A DNA stretch of 13,212 nucleotides from Planctomycetaceae bacterium (lineage in GTDB: Bacteria > Planctomycetota > Planctomycetia > Planctomycetales > Planctomycetaceae): NCBI GenBank assembly GCA_027000105.1, contig JALTOP010000199.1, forward strand, positions 5,280-18,491, in the 5' to 3' direction. Every line of letters begins with the position of its first letter. The stretch's first letter is position 1. The notes beneath the pieces were generated by a model. The model did no database searches. It had not been told where the DNA came from and saw only the letters and a program-made list of their open reading frames with translations. Positions 7,007 through 13,212 of the stretch are shown piece after piece. Position numbers and translations under genes: made by a program.

Positions 7007-7127
7007 GAAAAATTAACAGTTCCAGGGCGAGTCGCCGCTCAACAATGAACCTTCACTCTTGTTTCACTCTTCTGAAGTGTAATGGAATCCCCAGTATAAC
7101 GATGATTCCGGCAACACCACAATGACA

Positions 7128-7148
7128 GGGTCGGTTGCCCGCCGACCC
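7128..7148 (-). terminator. Candidate hairpin downstream of yidD
   Basis: GGGTCGG (7128-7134) and CCGACCC (7142-7148) form a perfect seven-base-pair, GC-rich stem with a seven-base loop. It starts 12 bases after the yidD stop on the minus strand. No T-run follows, so it may stabilise the 3' end or act as a weak or factor-assisted terminator rather than a classical intrinsic one. The rest of the 154-base gap to the isomerase gene shows nothing else. Confidence 0.4.
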
Positions 7149-7160
7149 GTGGAGATCGTA

Positions 7161-7403
7161 TCAGGGGGGATCATAACCACTTCCTCCCCATGGATGACAG
7201 CGAAAAATACGCAAACATCCCCGCCAGGCCCCGCGAACGGCCCCGTATTTATTGACCGCCTGAATAAAGTAATTGCTGCAGGTCGGCTCGTATCTGCATT
7301 GACGACCAATGAGCGGGCTTAACGTCCATTGATAAACCCGCACCAGGCCAATTAACAGCCGGGCAGGGAGATGCCAGATTGTATGCAGGATGCGAGTAGC
7401 CAT
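7161..7403 (-). CDS. yidD: Membrane protein insertion efficiency factor YidD
   Basis: This 80-residue protein assists YidC-dependent insertion of inner-membrane proteins and sits at the inner face of the cytoplasmic membrane. It is recognised by VYQWTLSPLIGRQCRYEPTCSNY (residues 23-45), by the conserved cysteines C36, C42, C63 and C69, and by the GAWRGCLRIFRCHPWGGSGYDP end; the usual form is GxxRCHPxxxGGxDPV. An amphipathic N-terminal helix (IWHLPARLLIGLVRVYQW) precedes the motif. The ATG directly follows the rnpA stop (TGAATG), so translation is probably coupled. An rnpA-yidD order is the classic bacterial arrangement; yidC, which often follows, is not here, and a sugar isomerase comes next instead. 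Confidence 0.94.
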   Translation of the reverse strand: MATRILHTIWHLPARLLIGLVRVYQWTLSPLIGRQCRYEPTCSNYFIQAVNKYGAVRGAWRGCLRIFRCHPWGGSGYDPP

Positions 7404-7793
7404 TCACTTACCCAACCGCTGTTGCTTATTCAATCGCCGCGCGATTCGGTTTACAAGTTTCAATAATGATTGACGATACTCTTCCAGCCCGGCCCCAGAA
7501 CCGACACGCGGTATCAAAACAAGATCCAAACCAGTCGGCAATTGATGTCTGCTCAGCCGAAACGCCTCACGGAGCAATCTTTTTATCCGGTTGCGACGTA
7601 CTGCATTGCCATGCTTTTTGGAAACGCTTATTCCTCGACGGGTAATTCCCAGCGAGTTGCGGGCGACAAACAGGAGCAGGTGTTCGTCACTTGCACGTTG
7701 TTTCAAATCGTAGACCCGTTGAAACTCGGCTGATTTCCTCAATCGGCACTCTTTGGGAAGGCTCAGGTCAATACTGTTTTTTGTACGAGTCAT
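7404..7793 (-). CDS. rnpA: Ribonuclease P protein component
   Basis: RnpA is the protein cofactor of RNase P, which removes the 5' leader from precursor tRNA. The 129-residue, strongly basic product has the family start LPKECRLRKSAEFQRVYD (residues 12-29), the central strand RGISVSKKHGNAVRRN and the RNR signature RRNRIKRLLREAFR (66-79), followed by LDLVLIPRVG. Length is normal. The ATG overlaps the stop of the upstream membrane-protein gene by four bases (ATGA, 7790-7793), and its own stop abuts yidD, which points to coupled translation. rpmH (ribosomal protein L34), the usual upstream partner, is absent from this window. Confidence 0.93.
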   Translation of the reverse strand: MTRTKNSIDLSLPKECRLRKSAEFQRVYDLKQRASDEHLLLFVARNSLGITRRGISVSKKHGNAVRRNRIKRLLREAFRLSRHQLPTGLDLVLIPRVGSGAGLEEYRQSLLKLVNRIARRLNKQQRLGK

Positions 7794-8242
7794 TCGTGAT
7801 CGGAATCCGCTGGTTCCTCAGCCGTCCCCTGCGTCTGAGGTGCTTTGTTTTTCAAATACCACATCGGATCACGAAGTGGGGCATCCGGCAACGGCTTGCG
7901 GGCAATTCTGCGGAGTCGGCTTCCGATAATAAACACGATCAACAACAAAATCCCCCCCAGAATAGCGACACCAATCAGCATGATCCAACTGGCTGAGAGC
8001 ATCTGCTTGCGGCGTTCCTGTTGTTCGGGAGTCAATTTTTTCTTCGTCTGCGTCCAGCTTCGCTTCTTTTCTCGTGCCCAATCTTGATTCTCGTCATTCC
8101 CGGAGACCGCACCTGCAGCAGCAGAACTGTCAGAGGCAGATCGCACCCGTTCACCGGCAGAACCACCTTCATTCGCGGCAATCTCTCGTGTTTGCAAAAG
8201 AAGGCCACCGGTAAGCAGAATGAATAATAAAGCGATTTTCAT
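7790..8242 (-). CDS. Small membrane protein of unknown function upstream of rnpA
   Basis: I do not recognise a family for this 150-residue protein. Residues 1-23 form a hydrophobic signal sequence or first membrane segment (MKIALLFILLTGGLLLQ...). A Ser/Ala/Gly-rich stretch (25-50) and a charged, Lys/Arg/Gln-rich stretch (52-82, including KKKLTPEQQERRKQ) follow. A strong transmembrane helix covers about residues 86-107 (WIMLIGVAILGGILLLIVFI), and a basic then acidic tail ends at ADSDHE. If the signal is cleaved, the 25-82 part would be outside and the tail inside. The start is the ATG at 8240-8242 with a weak ribosome binding site. The 3' end overlaps rnpA by four bases, so it is probably a real coupled gene. 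A link to membrane insertion through YidD is suggested only by position. Confidence 0.75.
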   Translation of the reverse strand: MKIALLFILLTGGLLLQTREIAANEGGSAGERVRSASDSSAAAGAVSGNDENQDWAREKKRSWTQTKKKLTPEQQERRKQMLSASWIMLIGVAILGGILLLIVFIIGSRLRRIARKPLPDAPLRDPMWYLKNKAPQTQGTAEEPADSDHE

Positions 8243-8306
8243 TGTCTTGATTGGTCTCGTGGAGCCCTGGCCCGATTCGCGGATATGCTGTCACGTAACG
8301 GACGGG

Positions 8307-8322
8307 GTATCCGTCAGGATAC
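8307..8322 (-). other. Hairpin between pdxJ and the small membrane protein gene
   Basis: GTATCC (8307-8312) and GGATAC (8317-8322) form a perfect six-base-pair stem with a four-base loop. An alternative five-base pairing, GACGG with CCGTC (8301-8305 and 8311-8315), shares part of it, and GCTGT/ACAGC flank the region. It lies 47 bases after the pdxJ stop in the 126-base spacer. No T-run follows, so it could be a weak terminator, a processing site or chance. Confidence 0.3.
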
Positions 8323-8368
8323 AGCACGATGCACCGTACACGATCCGAAGACTGAACTCAAACGTCTC

Positions 8369-9106
8369 TTATTCCATGGAAACATCTGCCGTTCGACTGA
8401 CAAGCGCCTTCATCTCCCGAACAGCCGCTTCAATACCGACAAACATTGAACGGGCGATAATGCTGTGGCCGATGTTCAATTCACTCACTCCCGGGATTTC
8501 TGCAACCGGTTCCACATTTCGATAGGTCAAACCGTGCCCCATGTGCAAAAGTAAATCGCGTTCCAGTGCCTCCTCACTCGCGATCAACAAGCGTTCGAGT
8601 TCTCGTGAAACATCTTCTGAACTTTTCGCTTCCGCGTAGCAACCGGTATGCAGTTCAACAGCATGAACATTCAAGGCATCCGCAGCCTCAATTTGTGTTG
8701 GCTCCGGATCGATAAACAGACTCACCTCGATGCCCGCTTCAAGCAGGCGATCAACACACCTTTGAATACGGTCGCTGTTCTGGAGAAGATCGAGCCCTCC
8801 TTCAGTCGTTATTTCTTCCCGCTTTTCAGGGACAACCGTGCATTGTTCAGGCATTATCTCCAATGCAAAATCGACGATCTCGTCTGCTATCGACATTTCC
8901 AGATTCAATTTCACCTGCACGGTTTCTTTCAACAGACGGACGTCACGATCCTGAATATGTCTGCGATCTTCGCGAAGATGCACGGTAATCCCGTCCGCTC
9001 CCCCCAATTCCGCCAGCGCAGCCGCCCAGACAGGATCAGGCTCCACTGTTCTGCGGGCCTGACGCACAGTCGCAACATGATCAATATTCACACCCAGTTT
9101 TGGCAT
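8369..9106 (-). CDS. pdxJ: Pyridoxine 5'-phosphate synthase PdxJ
   Basis: PdxJ condenses 1-deoxy-D-xylulose 5-phosphate with the PdxA product to give pyridoxine 5'-phosphate, the last ring-forming step of vitamin B6 synthesis in the cytosol. The 245-residue protein shows LGVNIDHVATVRQAR (residues 4-18, H10), GITVHLREDRRHIQDRDV (39-56, H43, R45, H50), VKLNLEM (E70), EVSLFIDPE (127-135), VELHTGCYA (150-158), HMGHGLTYRNV (188-198, H191) and ELNIGHSIIARS (209-220). All expected catalytic and phosphate-binding stretches are present and length is normal. The ATG at 9104-9106 is supported by AGGAG five bases or so upstream; a longer in-frame start at 9157 would add 17 residues not seen in the family. 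The gene may lead the minus-strand group with the membrane protein, rnpA and yidD, though a 126-base gap follows it. Confidence 0.96.
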   Translation of the reverse strand: MPKLGVNIDHVATVRQARRTVEPDPVWAAALAELGGADGITVHLREDRRHIQDRDVRLLKETVQVKLNLEMSIADEIVDFALEIMPEQCTVVPEKREEITTEGGLDLLQNSDRIQRCVDRLLEAGIEVSLFIDPEPTQIEAADALNVHAVELHTGCYAEAKSSEDVSRELERLLIASEEALERDLLLHMGHGLTYRNVEPVAEIPGVSELNIGHSIIARSMFVGIEAAVREMKALVSRTADVSME

Positions 9107-9481
9107 CGTTCTCCTCAGGTTTCGTTCAATCAATGACTGCCAGGTCGTTTCCAACAAGAGTCTTTCGAGAGGGTGTTCTCACTGTCTTGTACGCAAATTT
9201 GCCCCACCACTTACGGATGTCCTTTCGACCTCTCAGGTTGTGACAGACCAGGCACGCTGGGCCAACAGCAACATTCCCAATTCAAACGTGATTGTCCCAA
9301 TTCAATCTACCGAACGCAACTCTCTGGAGTTTCTCTTGCAAGCGGGGAGAAAAGCGAAAGGTGTCTTCGATTGCATATTCCATCGGTATTTTTCCATCTG
9401 TCTTTGCGTCCTGCCCGAATTTTCCATAAGATTTCCAAATAATCTCACCAATCAAAAGACCATTTACGGAATGAAAATTTG
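9107..9481. other. Divergent spacer between pdxJ and the beta-propeller gene
   Basis: These 375 bases separate two divergent genes and should contain both promoters. I see no convincing -35/-10 pair for either. The AGGAG for pdxJ lies close to 9110. An 11-base direct repeat is described separately. Open frames here have no recognisable product. One minus-strand frame (about 9133-9285) contains a chance CLVCH but no start codon. Confidence 0.4.
9275..9305. repeat. 11-base direct repeat spaced by 20 bases (possible operator)
   Basis: TCCCAATTCAA occurs at 9275-9285 and again at 9295-9305. The starts are exactly 20 bases apart, about two helical turns, as expected for a protein that binds two sites on one DNA face. 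The location between divergent genes fits a regulatory role, but there is no other evidence and chance is possible. Confidence 0.35.
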
Positions 9482-10966
9482 ATGCGTCTACTTCTGAAAA
9501 CCATCTGTTTGATATGGCTTCTTCACTTATCGCCTTTTCTGTTCGCAGAGGAAAAATTACCCACCGAGGAAGATTACTATCGCATTTCAACCTTTACTCT
9601 CCCGGAAGGAGAAGTGCTCGAGGCGGCTGGATTCCAGTTATTGCCCAGTGGGAAAATGGCGGTTTGCACTCGCCGGGGGGAAATCTGGTTGATCGAAAAT
9701 CCTTTTGCGAAAGATGTTTCACAATCACGCCTCTCACTTTACGCCCAGGGGCTGCACGAACCGCTTTCGCTCGCCTGGCGGGATGGCTGGTTGTACGTTG
9801 TTCAACGTTGCGATGTCACCCGCATCAAGGATACCGACAACGATGGCAAAGCCGATCTGTTTGAATGTTTTAACGACGATTGGGAAATCTCTGGCGATTA
9901 CCATGAATACGCATTCGGTTCCAAATTCGATGCGAAAGGGGACTTATGGATTACACTTTGTCTGACCGGTTCATTCACCAGTAACGTGAAGTATCGCGGT
10001 TGGTGCGTGCGGATTACTCCCGCAGGAAAACTGATTCCGACATGCAGCGGCATCCGCTCACCCGGTGGAGTGGGCGCCAACGCGGTCGGTGATATTTTCT
10101 ACACCGATAACCAGGGCCCCTGGAACGGCACCTGTGCGTTGAAACATTTGATTCCCGGTAAGTTTGTCGGCAACCCGATCGGCTTCAAGTGGTACGATCT
10201 CCCGGAGGTAAAAGCGGTGATGGGACCAAAACCGAAAGAGCCGACAAGTGAAAGCCGTTTTATGATCGAAGCGGATAAAATACCGGAATACGAACCGCCC
10301 GCTGTTCTGTTTCCGTACACGAAAATGGGAAAGTCTGCTTCGGGAATTACCTGTGATACCACTGCCGGGAAATTCGGGCCGTTTCAGAACCAGCTTTTTG
10401 TCGGGGATCAAACACAATCGCGCGTGATGCGAGTTTATCTGGAAAAAGTGAAAGGACATTATCAGGGAGTCTGTTTTCCTTTCAAATCCGGTTTTTCTTC
10501 CGGAACGCTCGGTCTGGAAATGACACCAACCGGGGCGATGTTTGTCAGTGGAACCAACAGAGGCTGGGGATCGATTGGCACCAAACCATTCGCCATCGAG
10601 CGGTTGGACTGGACCGGAAAAGTCCCGTTCGAAATACTCGAAATGAAAGCCAAACCGGATGGCTTCGAACTCGTGTTTACTTTGCCGGTGGAACGCGGCA
10701 CAGCGGAAAACGTGGAGTCCTACAAGCTGGGAACCTACACTTACATCTATAAAGCCTCATACGGATCGCCAGAAGTCGATCACACAACACCAACAATTAA
10801 ATCCGCGACTGTTTCGCCCGATGGAAAAACAGTCCGTTTGAAAATCGACGGCTTGCAACGCGGGCATATACACGAATTGCACGCAGAAGGCGTTCGTTCC
10901 GTCAACAGATTGCCCCTGTTGCACAAGGCAGCCTATTACACGTTGAATTATATTCCTGAAAAGTAG
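9482..10966 (+). CDS. Exported beta-propeller, putative membrane-bound dehydrogenase domain (TIGR02604-like)
   Basis: The 494-residue protein starts with a signal peptide (MRLLLKTICLIWLLHLSPFLFA, cut before EEK), so it works outside the cytoplasm. Propeller-like repeats follow: LPSGKMAVCTRRGEIWLIENP (54-74), EPLSLAWRDGWLYVVQRCDVTRI, GDYHEYAFGSKFDAKGDLWIT (138-158), SPGGVGANAVGDIFYTDNQGPWNGT (193-217) and FQNQLFVGDQTQSRV. The calcium-loop-like DTDNDGKAD is at 117-125. These match planctomycete/verrucomicrobial proteins annotated as putative membrane-bound dehydrogenase or sorbosone/glucose dehydrogenase-like. No CxxCH haem site is present, unlike many longer relatives, and the last 100 or so residues look like a beta-sandwich. 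The ATG at 9482 is chosen (the in-frame TTG at 9479 adds one residue). The gene appears monocistronic. Substrate and true enzymatic activity are unknown. Confidence 0.8.
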   Translation: MRLLLKTICLIWLLHLSPFLFAEEKLPTEEDYYRISTFTLPEGEVLEAAGFQLLPSGKMAVCTRRGEIWLIENPFAKDVSQSRLSLYAQGLHEPLSLAWRDGWLYVVQRCDVTRIKDTDNDGKADLFECFNDDWEISGDYHEYAFGSKFDAKGDLWITLCLTGSFTSNVKYRGWCVRITPAGKLIPTCSGIRSPGGVGANAVGDIFYTDNQGPWNGTCALKHLIPGKFVGNPIGFKWYDLPEVKAVMGPKPKEPTSESRFMIEADKIPEYEPPAVLFPYTKMGKSASGITCDTTAGKFGPFQNQLFVGDQTQSRVMRVYLEKVKGHYQGVCFPFKSGFSSGTLGLEMTPTGAMFVSGTNRGWGSIGTKPFAIERLDWTGKVPFEILEMKAKPDGFELVFTLPVERGTAENVESYKLGTYTYIYKASYGSPEVDHTTPTIKSATVSPDGKTVRLKIDGLQRGHIHELHAEGVRSVNRLPLLHKAAYYTLNYIPEK

Positions 10967-11094
10967 GAAATCTTCAAGGGCATCAATGGACTGTCGGCGG
11001 CATTTCATCGGCCTTTGCCCACTTTATGCCGCATGGTTCCCCCAAACTGGCTGAATTGGCCGCGAAAGCGATTCTGAAAGAGCTGAATCAGTAA
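10966..11094 (+). pseudogene. Start-less 3' remnant of a hydrolase-like gene
   Basis: Right behind the propeller stop, in another frame, 42 sense codons read without interruption to TAA (11092-11094). The first half reads GHQWTVGGISSAFAHFMPHG and the second SPKLAELAAKAILKELNQ. The helix KLAELAAKAILKEL at a C-terminus, preceded by an H-F-x-P-x-G pattern, resembles the end of SGNH/GDSL-type hydrolases (VHFSPEGxxKLAExxAKAILKEL-like). The only ATG, at residue 21, would give an implausibly short product. I infer a gene remnant left by deletion. The exact parent family is uncertain, and the frame could be read by chance. Confidence 0.4.
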
Positions 11095-11100
11095 TCCATC

Positions 11101-11130
11101 TTGCTGAAAACAGGCCGTTGGCGGTAAAGT
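11101..11130 (+). promoter_or_regulatory. Candidate mreB promoter placing the start site on the ATG
   Basis: TTGCTG (11101-11106) and TAAAGT (11125-11130) are separated by 18 bases and lie directly before mreB. Only six bases (TCCCGC) separate the -10 box from the ATG at 11137, so transcription would begin at or next to the start codon and the mRNA would be leaderless. No Shine-Dalgarno sequence is present, which agrees. This rests on consensus only. Confidence 0.35.
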
Positions 11131-11136
11131 TCCCGC

Positions 11137-12186
11137 ATGTTTCATCGTTTTCAACAATGGATTTCTCCCAGTTTGGGAATTGATCTCGGCACCGCCAACA
11201 CTCTTATTGCGGTGTTGGGAAGCGGTGTCGTTGTGAATGAACCTTCTGTCGTCGCATTAGCGAAAGATTCTCGCAGAATTCTGGGCAAAGGGACAGCGGT
11301 TGGGAAATTGGCCCGACAGATGCTCGGTCGCACTCCCGATACGATCTCGGCGGTCTGTCCGTTGAGTGAAGGAGTGATCACCGATTTCAAGCTGTGCGAG
11401 GCAATGTTGAAGTACTTCGTCCGTAAAGCGGTTGGCGGGCATCGCGGATTTCGCCCACGAACGGTTATCGCCGTTCCGGGACGCATCACACCGGTTGAAA
11501 AACGGGCCGTCTTTCACAGTGCGGAACGGGCCGGTGCGGGACGGGTCTATCTGATTGAAGAACCGCGAGCGGCAGCGATCGGGGCAGGACTCCCCATTTC
11601 AGAACCGGTCGCTTCCATGATCTGCGACATCGGCGGCGGCACCACCGAGGTCGCCGTTCTTAGTCTGGGGGATATCGTTGTCAGCAAATCGACACGTATT
11701 GCCGGTGAACATCTCGATCAGGCAATTGTCGATTATCTTCGCAGACAGTATTCGCTGAAAATCGGTACCCAGACCGCAGAGCAAATTAAAATGGAAATTG
11801 GTTCTGCCTGGCGGTTACCTCAGGAAGAAACACTCGAAGTGCGCGGGTTGGATATCGTCAGCGGCGTCCCCCGCAAAGCGGTCATCACCAGCGAAGAAAT
11901 TCGGCAGGCTCTTTTGCGAATTCTGGAAGAGATCGCAACCTGTTTGCGGGAAACAGTTGAGCAATGCCCAGCCGAACTGATTTCAGATCTGGCAGAAACC
12001 GGCATGGTTCTCACCGGCGGCGGCGCACTCATTCGCGGTATCGATAACTACCTGACCGAACAGATCGGCATTCCCGCACGAATCGATAGCGACCCGATGA
12101 CAACGGTCGCCAGAGGAACCGCCATCTGCCTGGAACACCTTCCCAACTGGAAACATGTCTTGATGAGCGATAGCGGAGATTTATAA
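11137..12186 (+). CDS. mreB: Rod shape-determining protein MreB
   Basis: MreB is a bacterial actin that forms membrane-bound filaments and guides peptidoglycan synthesis along the cell. The 349-residue product has an N-terminal membrane-contact stretch (MFHRFQQWISPS), the phosphate-1 loop LGIDLGTANTLI (13-24), NEPSVVAL (34-41), AVPGRITPVEKRAVFHSAERAGA (112-134), the hinge segment LIEEPRAAAIGAGLP (139-153), phosphate-2 DIGGGTTEVAVLS (164-176), GEHLDQAI (190-197) and the adenosine motif VLTGGGALIRGID (291-303), ending with DPMTTVARGTA. Length is normal. EEPR replaces the usual EEPM. The ATG lacks a Shine-Dalgarno sequence. mreC follows after 88 bases in the same direction, the standard order. 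Planctomycetes lack FtsZ in general, and MreB occurs only in part of the phylum, so its presence limits which lineages this could be. Confidence 0.95.
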   Translation: MFHRFQQWISPSLGIDLGTANTLIAVLGSGVVVNEPSVVALAKDSRRILGKGTAVGKLARQMLGRTPDTISAVCPLSEGVITDFKLCEAMLKYFVRKAVGGHRGFRPRTVIAVPGRITPVEKRAVFHSAERAGAGRVYLIEEPRAAAIGAGLPISEPVASMICDIGGGTTEVAVLSLGDIVVSKSTRIAGEHLDQAIVDYLRRQYSLKIGTQTAEQIKMEIGSAWRLPQEETLEVRGLDIVSGVPRKAVITSEEIRQALLRILEEIATCLRETVEQCPAELISDLAETGMVLTGGGALIRGIDNYLTEQIGIPARIDSDPMTTVARGTAICLEHLPNWKHVLMSDSGDL

Positions 12187-12192
12187 CAAGTT

Positions 12193-12260
12193 CGTAGGGG
12201 CCGCTGTGCGGATCACAATGATATTTTGAGTGATCAATGATCCGCACTGCGGACTCTACG
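12193..12260. repeat. Long imperfect inverted repeat between mreB and mreC
   Basis: Arm 12193-12215 pairs with arm 12238-12260. Each is 23 bases; 20 positions are complementary and one of the others is a G-U pair in RNA. The loop is 22 bases. Each arm begins or ends with CGTAG/CTACG and contains a GTGCGGATCA or TGATCCGCAC core. Similar CGTAG...CCGC...GCGGA palindromes are, as I recall, dispersed repeats in planctomycete genomes, so this may be a REP/MITE-like element rather than a gene-specific signal. In the transcript it would form a strong stem-loop in the middle of the mre operon, which could pause, terminate or set the mreB/mreC ratio. No T-run follows. Confidence 0.75.
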
Positions 12261-12274
12261 GCTAAGGTTCAAAG

Positions 12275-13207
12275 ATGAAACAGGCGGGGGTTGCCAATTC
12301 GATATTGTTGATCTGGCTGGCTGTCGGCTGTCTGGCGGTTGGGCTGGGGCGTGGCGATAACTCATCGCTGAAAAAAACGCTGCGCGATTTCAATGCTCCC
12401 GGTTTGAAACTGGCTGGCGAGTCCCATCATTGGATCGAAAAACAGTGGCAACTTCTCTTTGCAGGTAAGAATTTATCGACAGGTTCCGAAAAAAAGGAAA
12501 GCCATTCGGAAACATCGCGGTTACAGCGAGAAGTGCTCGCATTGAAAGAATTGCTGGAATTGCGTAACAGTCGGGATCGATCGGAAGAATCGACAGCGCG
12601 TCTGTTTGGCCCGAAGTTGATTGCAGCCCGGGTGTTGTTGCCCGATCAACAACAGCGTTGGAAAACGGGAACGCTGATTGATGCGGGGAAATCGAAAAAA
12701 ATTGGTGAGCGGGATTGGATCATTTCCTCGGAACTGCCGTTGATCGACCTGGGGGAAGATTACGGCATCAAACCGGATGAAATTCTGCTTTCCGGACGCG
12801 CGGTGCTCGGACAGATTGACGCGGTTGGCCGCTGGACGAGCAGTTATCGATCCATTACGCATCCCAAGTTCCGCTGTCCTGCTACAGTAATCAAACCGGG
12901 AAATTCCAAACAGCCGATCCAACGGATTCAGGCCGTCGGCTCTTTTCATGGAACGGGAAACGAATTTTGCGAATTGCGTTATATCGAAAACACATACCCG
13001 GTTCGCAAGGGGGATCTGGTTGTTCTGGCAGATGAGCAACAGCGGTTTGAAGGAAGCCTTGTACTGGGAACAATCGCCGAAGCCCGTGTGTTATCGAACA
13101 GTCCGTACTGGAAAATCCTGGTTCGTCCAGTCGAATCAGAAAAGAACAACCGGGACGTATTGGTCATCATTGAAGAATTAAACCCGTTACGTTTGCTGGC
13201 GAATTGA
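12275..13207 (+). CDS. mreC: Rod shape-determining protein MreC
   Basis: MreC is a single-pass membrane protein with a large periplasmic part that links MreB filaments to the wall-synthesis enzymes RodA and PBP2. The 310-residue product has a transmembrane helix at about residues 8-25 (NSILLIWLAVGCLAVGLG), a predicted coiled coil near 79-100 (SRLQREVLALKELLELRN) and then the beta-domain core: AARVLLPDQQQRWKTGTLIDAG (117-138), EILLSGRAVLGQIDAVGRWTSSYRSITHP (169-197) and YPVRKGDLVV...LVLGTI near the C-terminus. The family is clear but overall divergence from enterobacterial MreC is high. AAGG (12265-12268) six bases before the ATG is a fair ribosome binding site. The stop lies five bases from the window edge, so mreD, pbp2 or rodA, if present, would lie beyond it. 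Confidence 0.88.
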   Translation: MKQAGVANSILLIWLAVGCLAVGLGRGDNSSLKKTLRDFNAPGLKLAGESHHWIEKQWQLLFAGKNLSTGSEKKESHSETSRLQREVLALKELLELRNSRDRSEESTARLFGPKLIAARVLLPDQQQRWKTGTLIDAGKSKKIGERDWIISSELPLIDLGEDYGIKPDEILLSGRAVLGQIDAVGRWTSSYRSITHPKFRCPATVIKPGNSKQPIQRIQAVGSFHGTGNEFCELRYIENTYPVRKGDLVVLADEQQRFEGSLVLGTIAEARVLSNSPYWKILVRPVESEKNNRDVLVIIEELNPLRLLAN

Positions 13208-13212
13208 GGTAT

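Noticed and set aside
9133..9285. Minus-strand frame with a CLVCH haem-like motif upstream of pdxJ
   Set aside because: It has no start codon, no signal peptide and no other cytochrome feature; one CxxCH in about 50 codons can occur by chance.
9282..9590. 102-codon minus-strand frame overlapping the 5' end of the propeller gene
   Set aside because: It lies antisense to the signal peptide region of a well-supported gene and shows no family motif.

Overview
The window looks like chromosomal DNA of a planctomycete (phylum Planctomycetota). The evidence is the mix of families, not any single marker. There is an exported c-type cytochrome of the RoxA-like kind, a DUF2617 protein, a secreted 'putative membrane-bound dehydrogenase' type beta-propeller, a planctomycete-style universal stress protein, a stand-alone TSR3/DTW-type protein, and an mreB-mreC pair. 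Many starts have weak or no Shine-Dalgarno sequence. Genus-level placement is not possible from the sequence alone.

Layout, left to right. Bases 1-668 (minus) hold the 5' part of an exported cytochrome gene that runs off the left edge. Bases 845-1390 (minus) encode a DUF2617 protein. After about 500 bases without a convincing gene come, on the plus strand, a TSR3/DTW-superfamily protein (1899-2384), a degenerate short tandem repeat, and a universal stress protein whose frame is cut near its 5' end by a TAG codon (2558-3418). A RidA-family protein (3598-4065, minus) and truA (4200-5027, plus) are divergent. A two-gene minus-strand unit (7006 down to 5166) encodes a TIM-barrel sugar isomerase/epimerase followed by a ROK fructokinase-like sugar kinase.

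Further right is a minus-strand chain: pdxJ (8369-9106), a small membrane protein (7790-8242), rnpA (7404-7793) and yidD (7161-7403). The last three overlap or abut, which suggests translational coupling. A 375-base divergent spacer separates pdxJ from the exported beta-propeller gene (9482-10966, plus). Directly behind that gene lies a start-less 42-codon reading frame that resembles the 3' end of a lost hydrolase gene. The window closes with mreB (11137-12186) and mreC (12275-13207), separated by a long imperfect inverted repeat.

Most of the content is housekeeping: tRNA modification (truA), tRNA processing (rnpA), membrane protein insertion (yidD), vitamin B6 synthesis (pdxJ), cell-shape and wall synthesis (mreBC) and metabolite damage control (ridA). 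I found no mobile element, CRISPR array, tRNA or rRNA gene, and no clear novel multi-gene system. The items most worth a second look are the interrupted stress-protein gene, the mreB/mreC inverted repeat, a possible leaderless mreB transcript, the hydrolase remnant and the TSR3/DTW-like protein.
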